From: Gnetum montanum
Taxonomy: Eukaryota; Streptophyta; Gnetopsida; Gnetales; Gnetaceae
Length of the DNA stretch: 48,973 bases
Assembly (NCBI GenBank): GCA_015680685.1
Contig: MNCI01007809.1
Coordinates: 74,405 to 123,377, forward strand
Direction of reading: 5' to 3'
Shown here: positions 1 to 11,329 of the stretch, piece after piece
Numbering within the stretch: position 1 is the first letter of the stretch
Layout: every line of letters begins with the position of its first letter
Made by a program: the position numbers and the translations under genes
Notes under the pieces: model-generated
What the model was told of the DNA's origin: nothing
Databases searched by the model: none
Seen by the model: the letters and a program-made list of their open reading frames with translations, nothing else

Positions 1-933
1 AAAGATTATTTACAACCACAGATTAGATACTTAACATCTAATTCATGAAGATGCTCTCGATGGGTTATGATTAGCATTAGTAGTCTCATCATGATGTATG
101 GTTGACTCATGGTTTTGGTGCAAAACCTGAGATAAAAGGAAAATGATCTAAAATAACTTACAAATGATCCAAAATTTACAAGAAATAATGATAACATAAT
201 AGAGATGGAATAGGAAATGTAATCAGACCTTTAGTTTGAGAAAACCATGTTAATTAGTTTGCAGGAAAGAAAAAGATTCTAAATTCTAGAAAATCATCAA
301 AAAATTATAAAATGATGGTAACTCGCAATCTGATGAAACAATTAATACCCAATTAGATCTAAAGTAAGATTAATTTAATGGTGTGGAAATATAGTACTAA
401 TGTTTAATACCCAAGCTAGACATAGTTGTTGCATTGATTTTCATAAAATCTCAAATCCTAAGAAATCAATGAAATAGTAAATTCTAGAGGTACAAAACAA
501 GAAAATAAAGCATAGAAATTGAAAAGATCTAATTGTTCAAAGAAATACCTATACCAAACTTACTTACATGAAATTATAAAAAATATTAATAAAACCCAAC
601 TATGCTAATAATGCACAAAACATAAAAACCAAAATAATCATGAGAAAATATCAAGATGACTCATCCAAATCAAGATGTATAAATTCGCAAAGTAATGCAT
701 GAACACAACCACCCTGACATCCAAATCACATGTGCATGAAGCAACAAAACTTTGCAACGCTACCACAAGTCTCTAAGTCAACAATGCTTACGCATCTAAG
801 AAAAAAATGTCAAAGTACCTAAAGGAATGGTATGTTGGGTTCTTTAATGGAAAAATACTAAAATGAAAAATGTAACAAATCTAATCATATTTTGAAAATT
901 AAAATATCTAATAAAATAAAACTACCACTAACC
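1..933. other. AT-rich intergenic stretch with no recognised feature
   Basis: I see no coding frame of convincing length, no terminal repeats and no RNA gene here. The stretch is the left flank of element E; its last five bases before the E terminus (934-938, TCTTA) nearly match the five bases after the right terminus of E (29012-29016, TCTCA). It is probably older decayed repeat DNA, but nothing in it identifies a family. Confidence 0.5.
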
Positions 934-938
934 TCTTA

Positions 939-1089
939 TATCATATCCCAAAATTAACCATAGGTAAATTTATAAAATTACTTAAGAAGCATGATTAAAT
1001 TCCTTAGCAATCTATATATTCCATATGCAAAACATAAAATCAAAAATTAAAATATCAGAAAACCTTAATGCACCAAGCATAAAACCTTA
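939..1089 (-). repeat. E 3' LTR, terminal part left of the D insertion
   Basis: These 151 bases match the left end of the right-hand E LTR from 26670, sharing blocks such as CAAAATTAACC and AAACCTTAATGCA. The repeat stops at CCTTA (1085-1089), the TSD of D, and resumes at 23503 on the other side of D. Confidence 0.75.
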
Positions 1090-2022
1090 TGATGAGCGGG
1101 GAGGTACCCCTACACCCAACCATACAAATCACACAAAGTGTTCACGTGTGATGCAATTGAATTTTGTCGACTTTATAGTTTCTAGTACACTAGTCTTCTA
1201 GGAAGTGAACCTTGCCCTAAGGTCATTCATTGTCTTCCTAATTATACTTGTGAAGCATAATGGTATGGTTAAGAGTAATCAAGAAATATCATATTATGTT
1301 TTATGTTTTTGGGTGCTTGAAGAGAGAGGAAGAGATAGAGTAATTTAATGACTAATCTAAAATTAACTAACTAACTAGTCTCTAAATAATCCTAACATAA
1401 GAATCTATTTCCACTTTTTGTACATGTCCTAAACCCATGTATCCACTGCTAGGTTACCAAGTGCTATGCTATTGGGTGTACCAAGCAATAACGTTTCTAG
1501 GATTACCAAGCGAATACGTGTTACACTTGAAGCAATCATACTTATGTATTTAATCTATCTAGCTTATCTTGCTTAATTAGATTAATTATTGGAGAACATT
1601 AAATAATTAACTAGAAGCATTAAATGAATGAATGAATGAATATCTAAAATATCTAGAATGCTACAAGGTTTATCAAGAAGTTATTGTCGTACACACTATC
1701 ATGCTTAGGTACAACAATGCTCAAATAAAGATCCATACACTCAATGACTCTTGTTGCAAGCACTCGGGAGAAATATTCTCACTTTCAAATGTAAAGACTA
1801 TAAGAGTTTAGCTACTACTATGAAACTGATGCCCATAAACCTAGCTAGGAGCTTGTATTTATAGTTTTTTCTATAGGGCTACATTGATGAGGCCCCATCA
1901 ACATAGGAAATGCTAAGTCAACATGGCCCCATTGACGGGGAAACACCATGTAAAAGAGGCCTCATCAATAGGGAGGCTACATCAATGGAGCCTTATCAAT
2001 GTGGCCAATTGATGTGTCATCA
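1090..2022 (-). repeat. D 3' LTR
   Basis: The LTR is 933 bases and, on the minus strand, starts TGATGACACATC and ends GCTCATCA. It matches 22545-23497 along its length. The upstream end holds the palindrome array, then TATAAATA (1863-1856), then a transcribed part. Near 1313-1346 it has only short GA stretches where the 5' LTR has a long GA run. The LTR end shares the sequence GGGTAC-CCTACAC (read either way) with the A and C LTRs, which marks one family. Confidence 0.85.
1856..2020 (-). promoter_or_regulatory. D 3' LTR promoter: GGCC/ATCAA palindrome array and TATA box
   Basis: On the minus strand a TATA box TATAAATA lies at 1863-1856. Upstream of it (1880-2020) are repeated, inverted words built around ATCAATG, GGCC and GACGGGG. 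An example is TTGATGAGGCCCCATCAA at 1884-1901, an inverted repeat with one mismatched pair. The 5' LTR of D has a decayed version at 23378-23490. The array is unrelated in sequence to the GATATC arrays at the same place in A, C and H. Promoter function is inferred from position in U3. Confidence 0.65.
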
Positions 2023-2036
2023 TACCCTCACAAGTT
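2023..2036 (-). other. D polypurine tract
   Basis: On the minus strand the bases just before the 3' LTR read AACTTGTGAGGGTA, directly abutting TGATGA. Elements A (CATGGGGGTA) and C (CATGGAGGTA) have matching tracts in the same place. In gypsy elements this tract primes plus-strand DNA synthesis. Confidence 0.65.
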
Positions 2037-2259
2037 AATGAAAACTTATCCTTAAGTTCTTTTACAAAATTGGGAAGGTATGAGATTTTTTACTGACTCT
2101 GAACAAAACAAACTAACTCGTCAAAGCTGAGTGCCCAAGTGTATAGATCAACAAATTACAAAAATTGTGGTGTTCATGACACAAAATTGAACATCATTAC
2201 ATGACTCTACAAAAATTTTGACAACACATCCTCTAATGATGTGAAGACTATGGTGAAGA

Positions 2260-5125
2260 TCAGATAGTCCTAGGTGATGGTGGCTCTTGAGGCTCTAAAG
2301 GACCTTCACCAGCTTTGGGCCCATGTAGTGGTTGAGGTAGTTGTGGCTATCTTGCTACAATAGCAACCTCTAGTGGAAGGAAAAAGGCATTAAGAAATGC
2401 CTTCATCTTCTCCTCCTTACTTCAGGGATCATTCATGGTCCATGTGGCTTTACCAATGTTGACTGGAATGGGAACATCCCATGGACAGGGTAGGATTGGA
2501 AACATCTCCTTTACATTGATAAATTAGGTAATGAACTATTTATGTTCGATGTCAAACTCCCTTACTACATTTTGTAGCTCCTAGTAGTCATTCATCCATT
2601 TAGCCAAGTCCTCAGTAGTTGACCTTTGATATGTGAAATATGCCTTGAGAACTTTGAGTTTAGCATTAGCCATTGTAAGCTTATCCTTGGTGTCCTTATG
2701 GTGCTTGAACTCAGCCTCATACAACAAGTACAAGTTGTCCACCTACTTCTCCAACTCAGACTGTGATCATCTAAGAGTCAACATGGCCAAGTTTGTGTAA
2801 CAAAGGTTGGCAAGCTTCATATACTCCATCATCTCCTCGATCTCCAACTCCTTTATGTAGATTTCCACTTTGTTGTAGGCATCTATCCCATCAATGATGG
2901 GTTGCCAATTTCCATTCCTTGGATGGAGTTGTTGGAAGGCATCATTTACCTTTGCCTTTGTCACTTGGATATGTTATTCATTCATTTCCTTTTGTATACC
3001 AACTTGATCTCTCTAATGATGTTTAAATTTCTCAAATTTGAAAGCTTTAGATTTCCAAGTGGCTACCTTAATTCCAGTCTTCTGGTGAAGGGCATGCACC
3101 TTCTCCATGAAGAGATTCTTGTTCTCTTCTACCAATATTCTTATTTCTATATTTACTCTAGCTAATTGCTCTTGCTATTATGGATGAAATCTATTAATTG
3201 TTGCTTGTGCACATCAATGTTTTGTAGGTGATGGTTCTTTGTGGTTAGTTGGACATTCTCCTGGTGGGTCTGATCCAAGGACTTCTAAATCTTATGCTAT
3301 GTGGCTTTTGCCAAGGATATATAGAACACCACCATCTCCATTGCATTCTCAACCCCTTTGAGCCTAGACTGAAGTTGTTGCATAGCTTCATCTCTTATGA
3401 GTTCCAAGTTGAGAAATACAAGATTAGCAATTTGGGCTCTTAGTTTGGAAATTTTCATAGCCAAGCATTCATTCCACTCTTTAGTTATTTCAAGTTACCC
3501 CTCTAATATAATCTTCTTGCCCCTTACCTCTAGTAGCTTTGACTAGGTTGTAGTGATGTTATCCGAAAGGTTAAAGACATCTAGAAGCGATTACCTTGTT
3601 CCCCCTAATTAATCTAATAGCTCTTCATGTTGCACTACACATATTCTATCACTTATAGTTCTCATTTACATTTACACATCTTTGAGTGAAGTGATGTCTG
3701 GTGCAAATGTTGTAGGTGCATTGAGCATTTTGGCAATCCTATCAACGACCACTTCTGCTATTTTTTCTTACCCTTGGTGCTATATCACCAACATAGTTAC
3801 CCCTTCACCTCCTCCAAGCATGCTGAGAAGGTTGTAGCATTCCCAAAAATTTCTAGGAGTGGTTGGTATTCTGTGAGAGATATTATGACCTCTCTAGCAC
3901 TCGAATTCGACCTTGTAGTTAGTTGTGTTCTTTGGGCTAAGAAAATGAATCCACCCTCATCCATCAGACTAATTATTCTGGCCACCTCATTAAGGTGACT
4001 CATGGCTAGTCTATATATAGATGGGTCCCCACTACTCATGCTTGCTCTTTGCTCTTGTTCACTCAGGAGCCATTCTCTATATTCATGCAACTATTGGGGT
4101 GGTTGTAGCTATGTCTAGCACTATTGTTTGAGTGGTAGGTGGTGGAGGTCACTACTCCTATTCTTGAATTGTAGTTGCAGGTATTTTATCCTTCATCATT
4201 TCTACCCAGATAGTGGTTAGAATAGTTCTGGCATCATCATTGATGTAACAGATTATCCCTTCCTTTTGACAGAGTTTCCTAATGAGGCATGGGAAAGGGA
4301 GTGCCTTTATTCTATGTTCATTTTCTTTAAAGTACTTTCCCATCTATAGATAGATCAACTATGGAAGGTTAATTGGGAATCTCCCATTCAAAGTGGTACA
4401 TGCTTTGGTAGAGAAGGTAGTGATTTTTCTTGGCCTCATTGTGGGATTGAGGTTCAAGGCCACAATCTTGTAATGGATTCTCTCTACTAGTGTGAGTGCA
4501 CCAAACTCCTTACGATTGACACCATAACATCATCACACCCATTCTTTCTTGATGCTTGAATCTACCTACATTAGGATTTCAGTAAGGTTTTCCCCTATTT
4601 CAAGCAACCCAAGCATTGTAGCAATGCCTTCTGTTGAGTAGAATACCGAGATATCCTTGATCTTTACTGTTTCTCCAAGCTACCTATTGTTCTAGAATAA
4701 AAATGTTTCTCCCATGTACCACTCCCCAATGGAAGTGGTGATTGACCACATGGGAGAGGCCTTCAACTAATCCTACACTTCTCTTGGTGCATGCTCTAAG
4801 AAAGGGCCAAATTTTAACTCCTAGAGCATCAATTTCTGGACCTCCCTTGATTTGATTTGATTTAGGTAGGCCTCTGTTAAGGTCACCTCAAGGTTTGCTG
4901 GTTGTGCAGGTGCATCATCTCGATGGGAGGGTTTTTTTGTTGCTGTTGCTGGTTCTAGAATCTATCTGATAGATTCCACTTCTACCTTCTCCCTAAAAGG
5001 ACCTGTGTCATGGGTTGCAAGTGATTCCTCTTGTTGGGGCTATTCTTAACCTCTTCTTATTCTAGGCCATTTTCCCTTGGTTGGGACAGTCCTACTTCCT
5101 GCGTGTGCTCTCCTTTTGGTGCCAT
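2260..5125 (-). pseudogene. D extra 3' ORF (ORF3), decayed, env-like position
   Basis: After integrase and a long untranslated stretch, a decayed reading frame runs from an ATG at 5125 (start MAPKGEHTQEVGLSQPRENG) to a TGA at 2262-2260, about 950 codons with many stops and shifts. A middle part (4343-4190) contains FPCLIRKLCQKEGI, which resembles the 'putative plant transposon protein' regions seen in plant retrotransposon ORFs; this match is from memory and weak. Part 2964-2767 is rich in K, E, L and M and looks coiled-coil. The tail is proline-rich and ends PSPRTI. I see no signal peptide or membrane anchor, so calling it an envelope is not supported. A and C lack this ORF. Its own TATA, a palindrome array and a candidate intron lie upstream. 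Confidence 0.55.
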
Positions 5126-5417
5126 CTATGGTCATAACACATCCATGGATTAGTAGATTTAATGTGTAATTTTAAAGTTTTTAAATACCTTTTCTCATTA
5201 GTTAGTTACACTTTGGCTAAGGTTGGACCATGGTAGATTGATTATTTTATTAATTATTTATTATAATTGTCACTAGAGCTTGTTGGAAAAGTTTAACTCT
5301 TGTGATTTAATGTTTAATAGTTGATTTGTTAGTTAAACCTTTGTGAAAGTTAGAAAAATCACAAAACATTTTCTATCAAAAATGGTACATTTATGGCCCC
5401 CATGATGAAGAGCTTAC
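5126..5417 (-). other. Candidate intron in front of D ORF3
   Basis: On the minus strand a good donor, AAG|GTAAGC, lies at 5420-5411. About 290 bases later there is a branch-like TACTAAT followed by GACCATAG just before the ORF3 ATG at 5125. The homologous place in C reads TACTAATCC then GTGATTGTAG, and A reads GCTAATATT then GTGTGTGCAG. Conservation of branch and acceptor in three copies supports splicing; the donor is seen only in D. Confidence 0.45.
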
Positions 5418-5546
5418 CTTTGGTAGCTGTAGGGTCAAATAATAGAGTGATTTGGATAAATAGTTTGTGAGTTATGGGCTCTGAAAAATTGAAAAGCACC
5501 TTTGGTATTTATGAGAAAATGTAAAATTTCAAAGTGGGGGCACACC

Positions 5547-5645
5547 TATTTATACTATTTTTCTACCACATCGACGGGGCCCTATATATAGGGTCTCGTA
5601 TATAGGTCTGCTCTATCAACAAGGCCTTGTATATAGGGCCCATCA
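5547..5645 (-). promoter_or_regulatory. Internal U3-like promoter module in front of ORF3
   Basis: On the minus strand a TATAAATA (5554-5547) is preceded by a compact array of inverted words at 5568-5645. It includes the perfect 14-base palindrome CCCTATATATAGGG (5580-5593), GGGCCCTATATA, CATCGACGGGGCCC and TATCAACAAGGCC. The last two words resemble those in the D LTR U3 array. The layout (array, then TATAAATA about 15-25 bases downstream) repeats that of the LTR. C has about 400 fewer bases here and lacks the module; I see none in A. Function as a second promoter for ORF3 is inferred. Confidence 0.5.
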
Positions 5646-7189
5646 GCTAAAATTTCAAAGTTGAATATCTCTAGAAATATAATGAATTTTTCAATGAAAT
5701 TTGGATCCATGGAATTCTAGAAAAGCCAAGAATATGATAAAATCATTGAAGAGAGTATTTGAAAGCTAAAAAATTGAAAAATTTGATGGAGAATGTATGT
5801 AATAAATAAAATATGTAAAGAAGCATATGGTCTTATGTGGAAGATGGATGCATAAAAGATTTTGGCTATAAGAATGTCTAGAGATAAGGTACTTAATGAA
5901 CCTAACCAAGGGATATGCAAGTGGGTTCTCCCCATAGAAGGCACATGCCTATGTTTCCCTTGCATAATCTCAACCTAAGGAGTCCATAGGCCCCAGAGGT
6001 GACTAATAGTCAATGGAAGTTAAGGACCAAAAACCAGAAGATTCTACCTCAGAATTCAAATACGTCAAACCAAGACATGGAAATAGGAACATGGACATCA
6101 GCATTGAGGTGAGTTATGGACAACATATATAGATGATGGAGAAGGTGGAACAGAATTCCCAACTAAGGTTGTAAGAAGTCCCTTGAGGAGTTCATGTTTA
6201 AAATGACCAAAGAAGATCCATCCTTAGTCCAAACCAAAACCAACCTTGTTTGGTGACTTCACACCACCACTCCAAGACTAATCCATCCCCCACAATCCCC
6301 CCATGAGACACAAGAGTGCTTCCACAAAACAACCACTATTCCTTAAAGAGAAGAAAAAAGTAGGAAGAAAGAGAAAGCCTTAGTTGGAAGGGACCTTTAG
6401 GCATGGGTGCATGTCTTTCTACTCCCATAACCAATGCTTGTAGCTTGTTTATTTGTCTAAGGGGGGTGTGCATTAAATTTCCATCATTTTTTATTTTTGT
6501 TATTTTTTTCTTTTTTTCATTGGATGGGAACCACACGATGCAAAGACTTTATTTTACTTCCTATTTAGTGGTTGGAATGGAATGGTAAGAAGTCTGTGAA
6601 AAACATTCAAGCACTCAAGTAGAAAAGTACAAAGAGTATTAAGTTCCCTTGAAGCCACACCCTATTCAAATCTTTAAATCCTTCCCAATTCTGAAATCTA
6701 CCAAGGTCACAAATTTATTAAAATTTGATTTAATGAAAGGGACCTCAAACTTACTATTTCACTTTAGAGTTTGTAGATGGGAAAATGTTGTGGACTCACT
6801 GCATATTTTATGAAAAAGAAACCATAACTAAGCTATCAATACAAAAATTCAAAAATAAAAGCTAGACAATAGCAAATCGAACATTAAGTACAAACCACCA
6901 TTAGTAGCAACTACAATACCATTGTTTCCTATTGGTAAAAAAGCACTTTTATTAGCAAAAATTTGAAAACCACACTTAAAAAAAAACAAAACAAAGTATA
7001 GAAGAAAGTGTGAAATAGTCAATAAAGATTCAAATGTACTAACGATGGTGTAGAAGAAAAAATCATGTAAAACAATTTTTTTTAAAAAAATTAATAACTT
7101 GTAAAATAAATAAATTACAAAATTAAAAATATGGAAAACAAAAAATAGAAAAATTGAGGAGCCATATGGATGATTAGCATGGATAGCCA
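5646..7189 (-). other. D untranslated region between integrase and ORF3
   Basis: No coding frame is convincing here. From about 5885 the sequence aligns with C 39240-40500 (shared blocks such as GATATGCAAG and CTCAACCTAAGGAGT-like stretches), and a block near 6600-6660 matches A near 17800-17860 on the opposite strand (AGGGTGTG then CTTCAAGG). So the region is an old shared part of the family, not chance flank. Confidence 0.6.
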
Positions 7190-8590
7190 TCTCCCCCATG
7201 ACTGAGTTGGAAGGAGAAGATCCAAAAAATTGAATCTGGTTGTCCATTCATTGAGGCAGTTGTTGCATTATTTTATCTTGGTTCTAGGAAAAACTTCACT
7301 TATTGGATGTTGATCACCTACTTTTTATTTGGGCTTTCAAGTTTGTATATGATCATGGCCCTAAAAGGAAAGGTTTCAAAAATTATAGGTCCTTCCCATA
7401 ATGTTTGAAATTTTTTTTTCTAAGTTGCATGTGTGGGATTCCAGTAAAAACCCTTATCTCCCATTTGGAATTTCACTTTTCATATTTATTGGTCATGTCA
7501 TTATTTATTGAATGCCTTGTGCACTTCATTCAAAGATAGGACCACCAGTTGGTTTTCATCTAGCACATTGAGGTTGATTAGTATTTCTTTTTATTCTAGG
7601 CTCAAGTCAAGATTCAGGTCATAGGCTATTAAGAGTGTACAGAGCTTAGATTGAATTGAGAGCATTGGAAGTTTTGCATACACTAGCTTGTAGAGAGAGT
7701 ATCAAATAGGGAGTTTTCATGTTAAGCGGTAGGCCCATAGGGCATTGTTGAATTTTGTGCTCTAATCTCTCCTATATTTGCTTATGGTATTTGTTAGGAT
7801 CTTTGTGATCTCCTAGTTAGTTACCTTTGCTTGACCATTAGCTTGGGATGATAGGGTGTTGTTAATTTATGATCAACCCCCAAGCATTGCATTAGCTTTC
7901 TAAAAGTGGCACCTGTAAAATGAGTTCCATTGTCAAAAATCAATGCACATGGCATCTCAAACCTGTTTACAACATGTTGTTATATAAATCTAGTAGTAGT
8001 GGATGATGTACAATCAGTGGTGACTACTACTTCTACCCACTTGTTGCAGTAGTCAACTGCTACAATGATCTATGCCTTTTTGTTGGACATGGGTGTGATG
8101 GAACCCATAAAGTCAATGTCCCATATGTCAAAGGGCTCTAGTGGTTGAATCTATTGTTGAGGGCATTCCATTCGAGTGGTTATTTGACCATCTCGTTGAC
8201 AACTTTCACAAGATCGAATAAACTAGTGGGCATCCTTGAATATTGTAGGCTAATAGTATCCTAATATTAGGATTTTTATGATTGTGCATCTCCCTGCATA
8301 GTGGCCTTTACAAGGCCCTTCTTGAGAATCCTATAGAATGCACAGTTGATCTTCATTAGGGACACACCAATGAATTAGGCCATCGATGCACACCTGGTAG
8401 AGGTGTCCATTGATTTCCATAAAGTATTTGGCCAGATGAAGAAATTATTACTTCTTTCTAAAGTCAATATCTTGTGGCATCTCCTAAGTGAAAAGGTAAG
8501 TGAGGATGCCATCGTACCATTTTGTTTCTATAGGCATTTGATCATTTATTACTCTTGTAAAGAGGAGTTCATCTGGAAACTAATGAGAGA
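7190..8590 (-). pseudogene. D integrase remnant
   Basis: Minus-strand fragments match the integrase of A: IFDNGTHFTGATFRKLMQ (second catalytic Asp kept), TTPYHP, then a C-terminal part LDENQLVVLSLNEVHKAFNK and KVKFQMGDK. The frame ends near FSFQLSHGGDGYPC, a tail also found in A and C. Integrase would insert the cDNA into the host chromosome. Several stops and shifts break it, and the region for the zinc-binding HHCC domain is badly decayed. Confidence 0.75.
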
Positions 8591-9125
8591 GTGAGCTCTC
8601 TTCCTCTCTGTTATCCCATCTTAATCAAGAAAGGTGGTCAATGACCACATTCTTAGTCCCTTTTTAAGCTACCATCATGAGATCAAGTTTTTGCAAGATC
8701 ATGAGCCATCATATGATACAAGGGCTCACCATCAACTTGTTCATCAGGAAGTAGATGTCACTATAGTCTATGTGCATAATTACTTTATATCCAAGCACAT
8801 AGTACCTGAACTTGTCTAGAGCATACAACACTACCATTAGTTCATTTTCAATTGTGGTGTAATTCAATTGTGCATCCACAATGCTTCAACTTATGTAGTG
8901 GATGTAATATGGATGTTTTTTATTGTCCAACTACATAAGCATAACTCCAAAGCATAAGTAGATGTGTCCATCATTATGTGAAATTTATGGACTAGTTTGG
9001 TGCTCATAGAATTGGAGTTTCTACAAGATTTTCCTTCAATTGTTGGAATGCATGTTCACATTCCCTGGTCCAAATGAACGAAGTATCTTTCTTTGTAAAC
9101 TTGACCAATGGCTTTGTGATCTTAG
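8591..9125 (-). pseudogene. D RNase H remnant
   Basis: The minus strand shows decayed parallels to the A RNase H domain, such as FHIMMDTSTYALE (compare FHIMTDASNYALG in A) and pieces of the TDHSAI and NIVADHLSRL segments in shifted frames. RNase H would remove the RNA template during reverse transcription. It lies between RT and integrase as expected for Ty3/gypsy. Confidence 0.65.
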
Positions 9126-9800
9126 AGAAATTCTCTATGAATTGCTAGTAGTAGCCAGTATGCCCAAGGAATGATCTGACATCTTTAACTTTCTCTGGTT
9201 GGTGTGTAATTCCTTGGATGACCTTTATCTTTTTCGGGTCTACCTCAATCCCTTCTTGTGAAATTTAGTGCCTAAGTACTATGCCCTGTTGGACCATTAG
9301 ACGAATTTTTTGCTAATTAATTCTAAGGTTTGTTTCAACACATCTTTTCAACACCAATTCAAGGCAAGGCTTGCTTAAATGTAGCCCCATAGNAAGGGAC
9401 TTGTAAATGTTGTCTTGGCCTAATCTTCTAGTGGAATTTGGATTTGGTTATAGCTACTATAACCATCTAAGAAGCTATAATAACAATCCTCAAATGTGGT
9501 GTCCAACACTTAATCCACAAATGAAAATGGAAAATGATCTTTAAATGTTACCATATTTAATAGCCTAAAGTTGATGTAGACCTGCCACTTGCCACCTTTC
9601 TTTGGTACAATTACAAGTGGGATAACCCACTTACTTTCTGGATGGGATAGATGAACCCTACCTTGAGAAGTTGCTCTATTTCCTTTTTGATAATCTACTT
9701 CAATTTGGGCTTCAATTGCTTTTGTGGCTGCCTTATTAGCTTGATGGCAGGCTTAGTGTAAATGTGATGTTGGCATATCCTTGGATAGATTCTTGTTAGC
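9126..9800 (-). pseudogene. D reverse transcriptase remnant, catalytic core missing
   Basis: Decayed matches to the family RT cover its N-terminal part (QLLKVGFIHPI, then WVSP-like and DHF-like pieces) and its C-terminal part (GHST, RPEKDKGH, PWAYWLL). Compared with C, about 130 bases are absent exactly at the N at 9393. The missing segment corresponds to C 42775-42906, which encodes the FMDD catalytic motif and its upstream MSFSLCNALATFQ. Whether the loss is biological or an assembly join is unclear. Confidence 0.7.
9393..9393. other. Single N inside D RT
   Basis: One undetermined base sits between CCCCATAG and AAGGGACTTG. In C the homologous bases are separated by about 130 bases. A compressed scaffold gap or a collapsed join is possible. 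Confidence 0.8.
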
Positions 9801-10147
9801 TTGAGATATAACCAAGAAAAGGCTATGGACCATTTGTTAACCACCTTTGAAAAATTTTCTTTTTGTTTAGGAGCAAGTTTGACATTGATTATGACTAGTT
9901 TACCATTGTTTAAAAATGCATATTCCATGTTGGCTATTAGAGTTTTCAGCTCTAGGGGCTCCTACTTGAAGTTATCAGGGATTTCCAACTCTTCCCAATA
10001 GGTATCATCATCTTTATCATTAGAGAGTTGGTGATAAACTTGCTCAAGTTCATTCATACTTTCAACATAAGCACATGTTAGGATCTTAGTTGGTTCCATG
10101 CATAATGTGCTATTATCTAAGTTGGCTATCAGCCACTGGGTGCCCTT

Positions 10148-10640
10148 CTATTTTGTGGCTACTGTGTATAGATACCTTTGAATATCTATTTCTTGTACAC
10201 ATTTATTGCATGCTTTGATGTATGTACTTTTGATGGACCAAATATTTTGCACAGAATTGCACCTATTATCACTATATGTGATGCATGGAATATGCTTCTC
10301 TAACTTTCCAAATTCATTTTCCTTAGAGATTTTCAATGAGAGGTCCCTTATGCCCATACATGCATTGACCATGCTTAACCAAGCTCTTTCCATAATGATG
10401 GGGAAGTTACCTTTGCAGTTTTCAATCCTAATCACTAGAAAATTGGTAGGATAGGACCACCCACTAACTATTGTCACAATGTCCTTCACTAATCCCAAAG
10501 GAATAGTAATTGATTGGTCTACCAATTCTAAACTAATGTTACTTTTCTTGAGAGGTGGTAGGTTCTAGGCCTTGTACATATCATGAGAGATGAGATTGAC
10601 AATGAAACTAGAATTAAGAAGAACCTTGCATGGCTCATGT
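10148..10640 (-). pseudogene. D aspartic protease remnant
   Basis: The minus strand encodes VLLNSSFIVNLISHDMYKA followed by SITIPLGLVKDIVTIVSGWSYPTNFLVIRIENCKG, collinear with the protease of A. The active-site triad region is NSS where A keeps DSG, so the catalytic Asp is lost. It lies between gag and RT as in Ty3/gypsy and would process the polyprotein. The frame is open for about 125 codons (10525-10148), one of the longest open stretches of the element. Confidence 0.8.
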
Positions 10641-11329
10641 CCAATAATCTACAAGTAAATGAGAACTTCTTGGGTTAGATATTTTCATAGGAAGATTTTT
10701 AACCTTGATCCAATTAGAAACAACATGAGTTAACATCATAGTATGAATCCAAGGCAGCATTTGGTTTGAAGGATACTCGAAGGTGTTTGATGTAGAGGAT
10801 GAGGGTGTTGGAAATGTAGGGAAACCAGTCATATTAGGTTCTAAGGGTTTGGAAGGATTGTTGGGTTAGGAAAAGGATCATTTTCTAGATTGATTACCTA
10901 AACCACTTGATAGAAAAACTAGTTGTGAATGTATAGCCCTTGTAGCATTTCATTACTATGGCTATGGAGGAATTTCTTCCTATATGAAGGGAGTAGGAGA
11001 TAATTAAGTTGAGGGTATAGGGATGTGTGCAAAAAAATATATAGGATGGTATGGATATGAGTTCTCCATATGTTTGATGGAGAATATGTTTGATGGTACT
11101 TCAGAGGGTAATAGTGATGCTGAAATGAGGTATGGCTTATAGAACTTCTTGGGAAGATGGGTTGCTAAACATATGGATTTGGTTGCCTGTAAGGATATTG
11201 TTGCCTTGGTAGTGGAATTTCCCATGAATATGGTTGGTGCCACTATTGGTAGTGTTCATATGGTTGTGGTGGAGCTCCACATGGGTAATAAGCTTGTTGT
11301 TGCTGGTGGAACTGCCTTGGATTGCCTTG

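Noticed and set aside
2260-5125. ORF3 as a viral envelope gene
   Set aside because: Position is env-like, but I see no signal peptide, membrane anchor or cleavage site.
6849-7247. Open minus-strand frame of 132 codons
   Set aside because: Only its first codons match the integrase tail (FSFQLSH-type segment in another frame); the rest is F/L/I-rich translation of AT-rich untranslated sequence.
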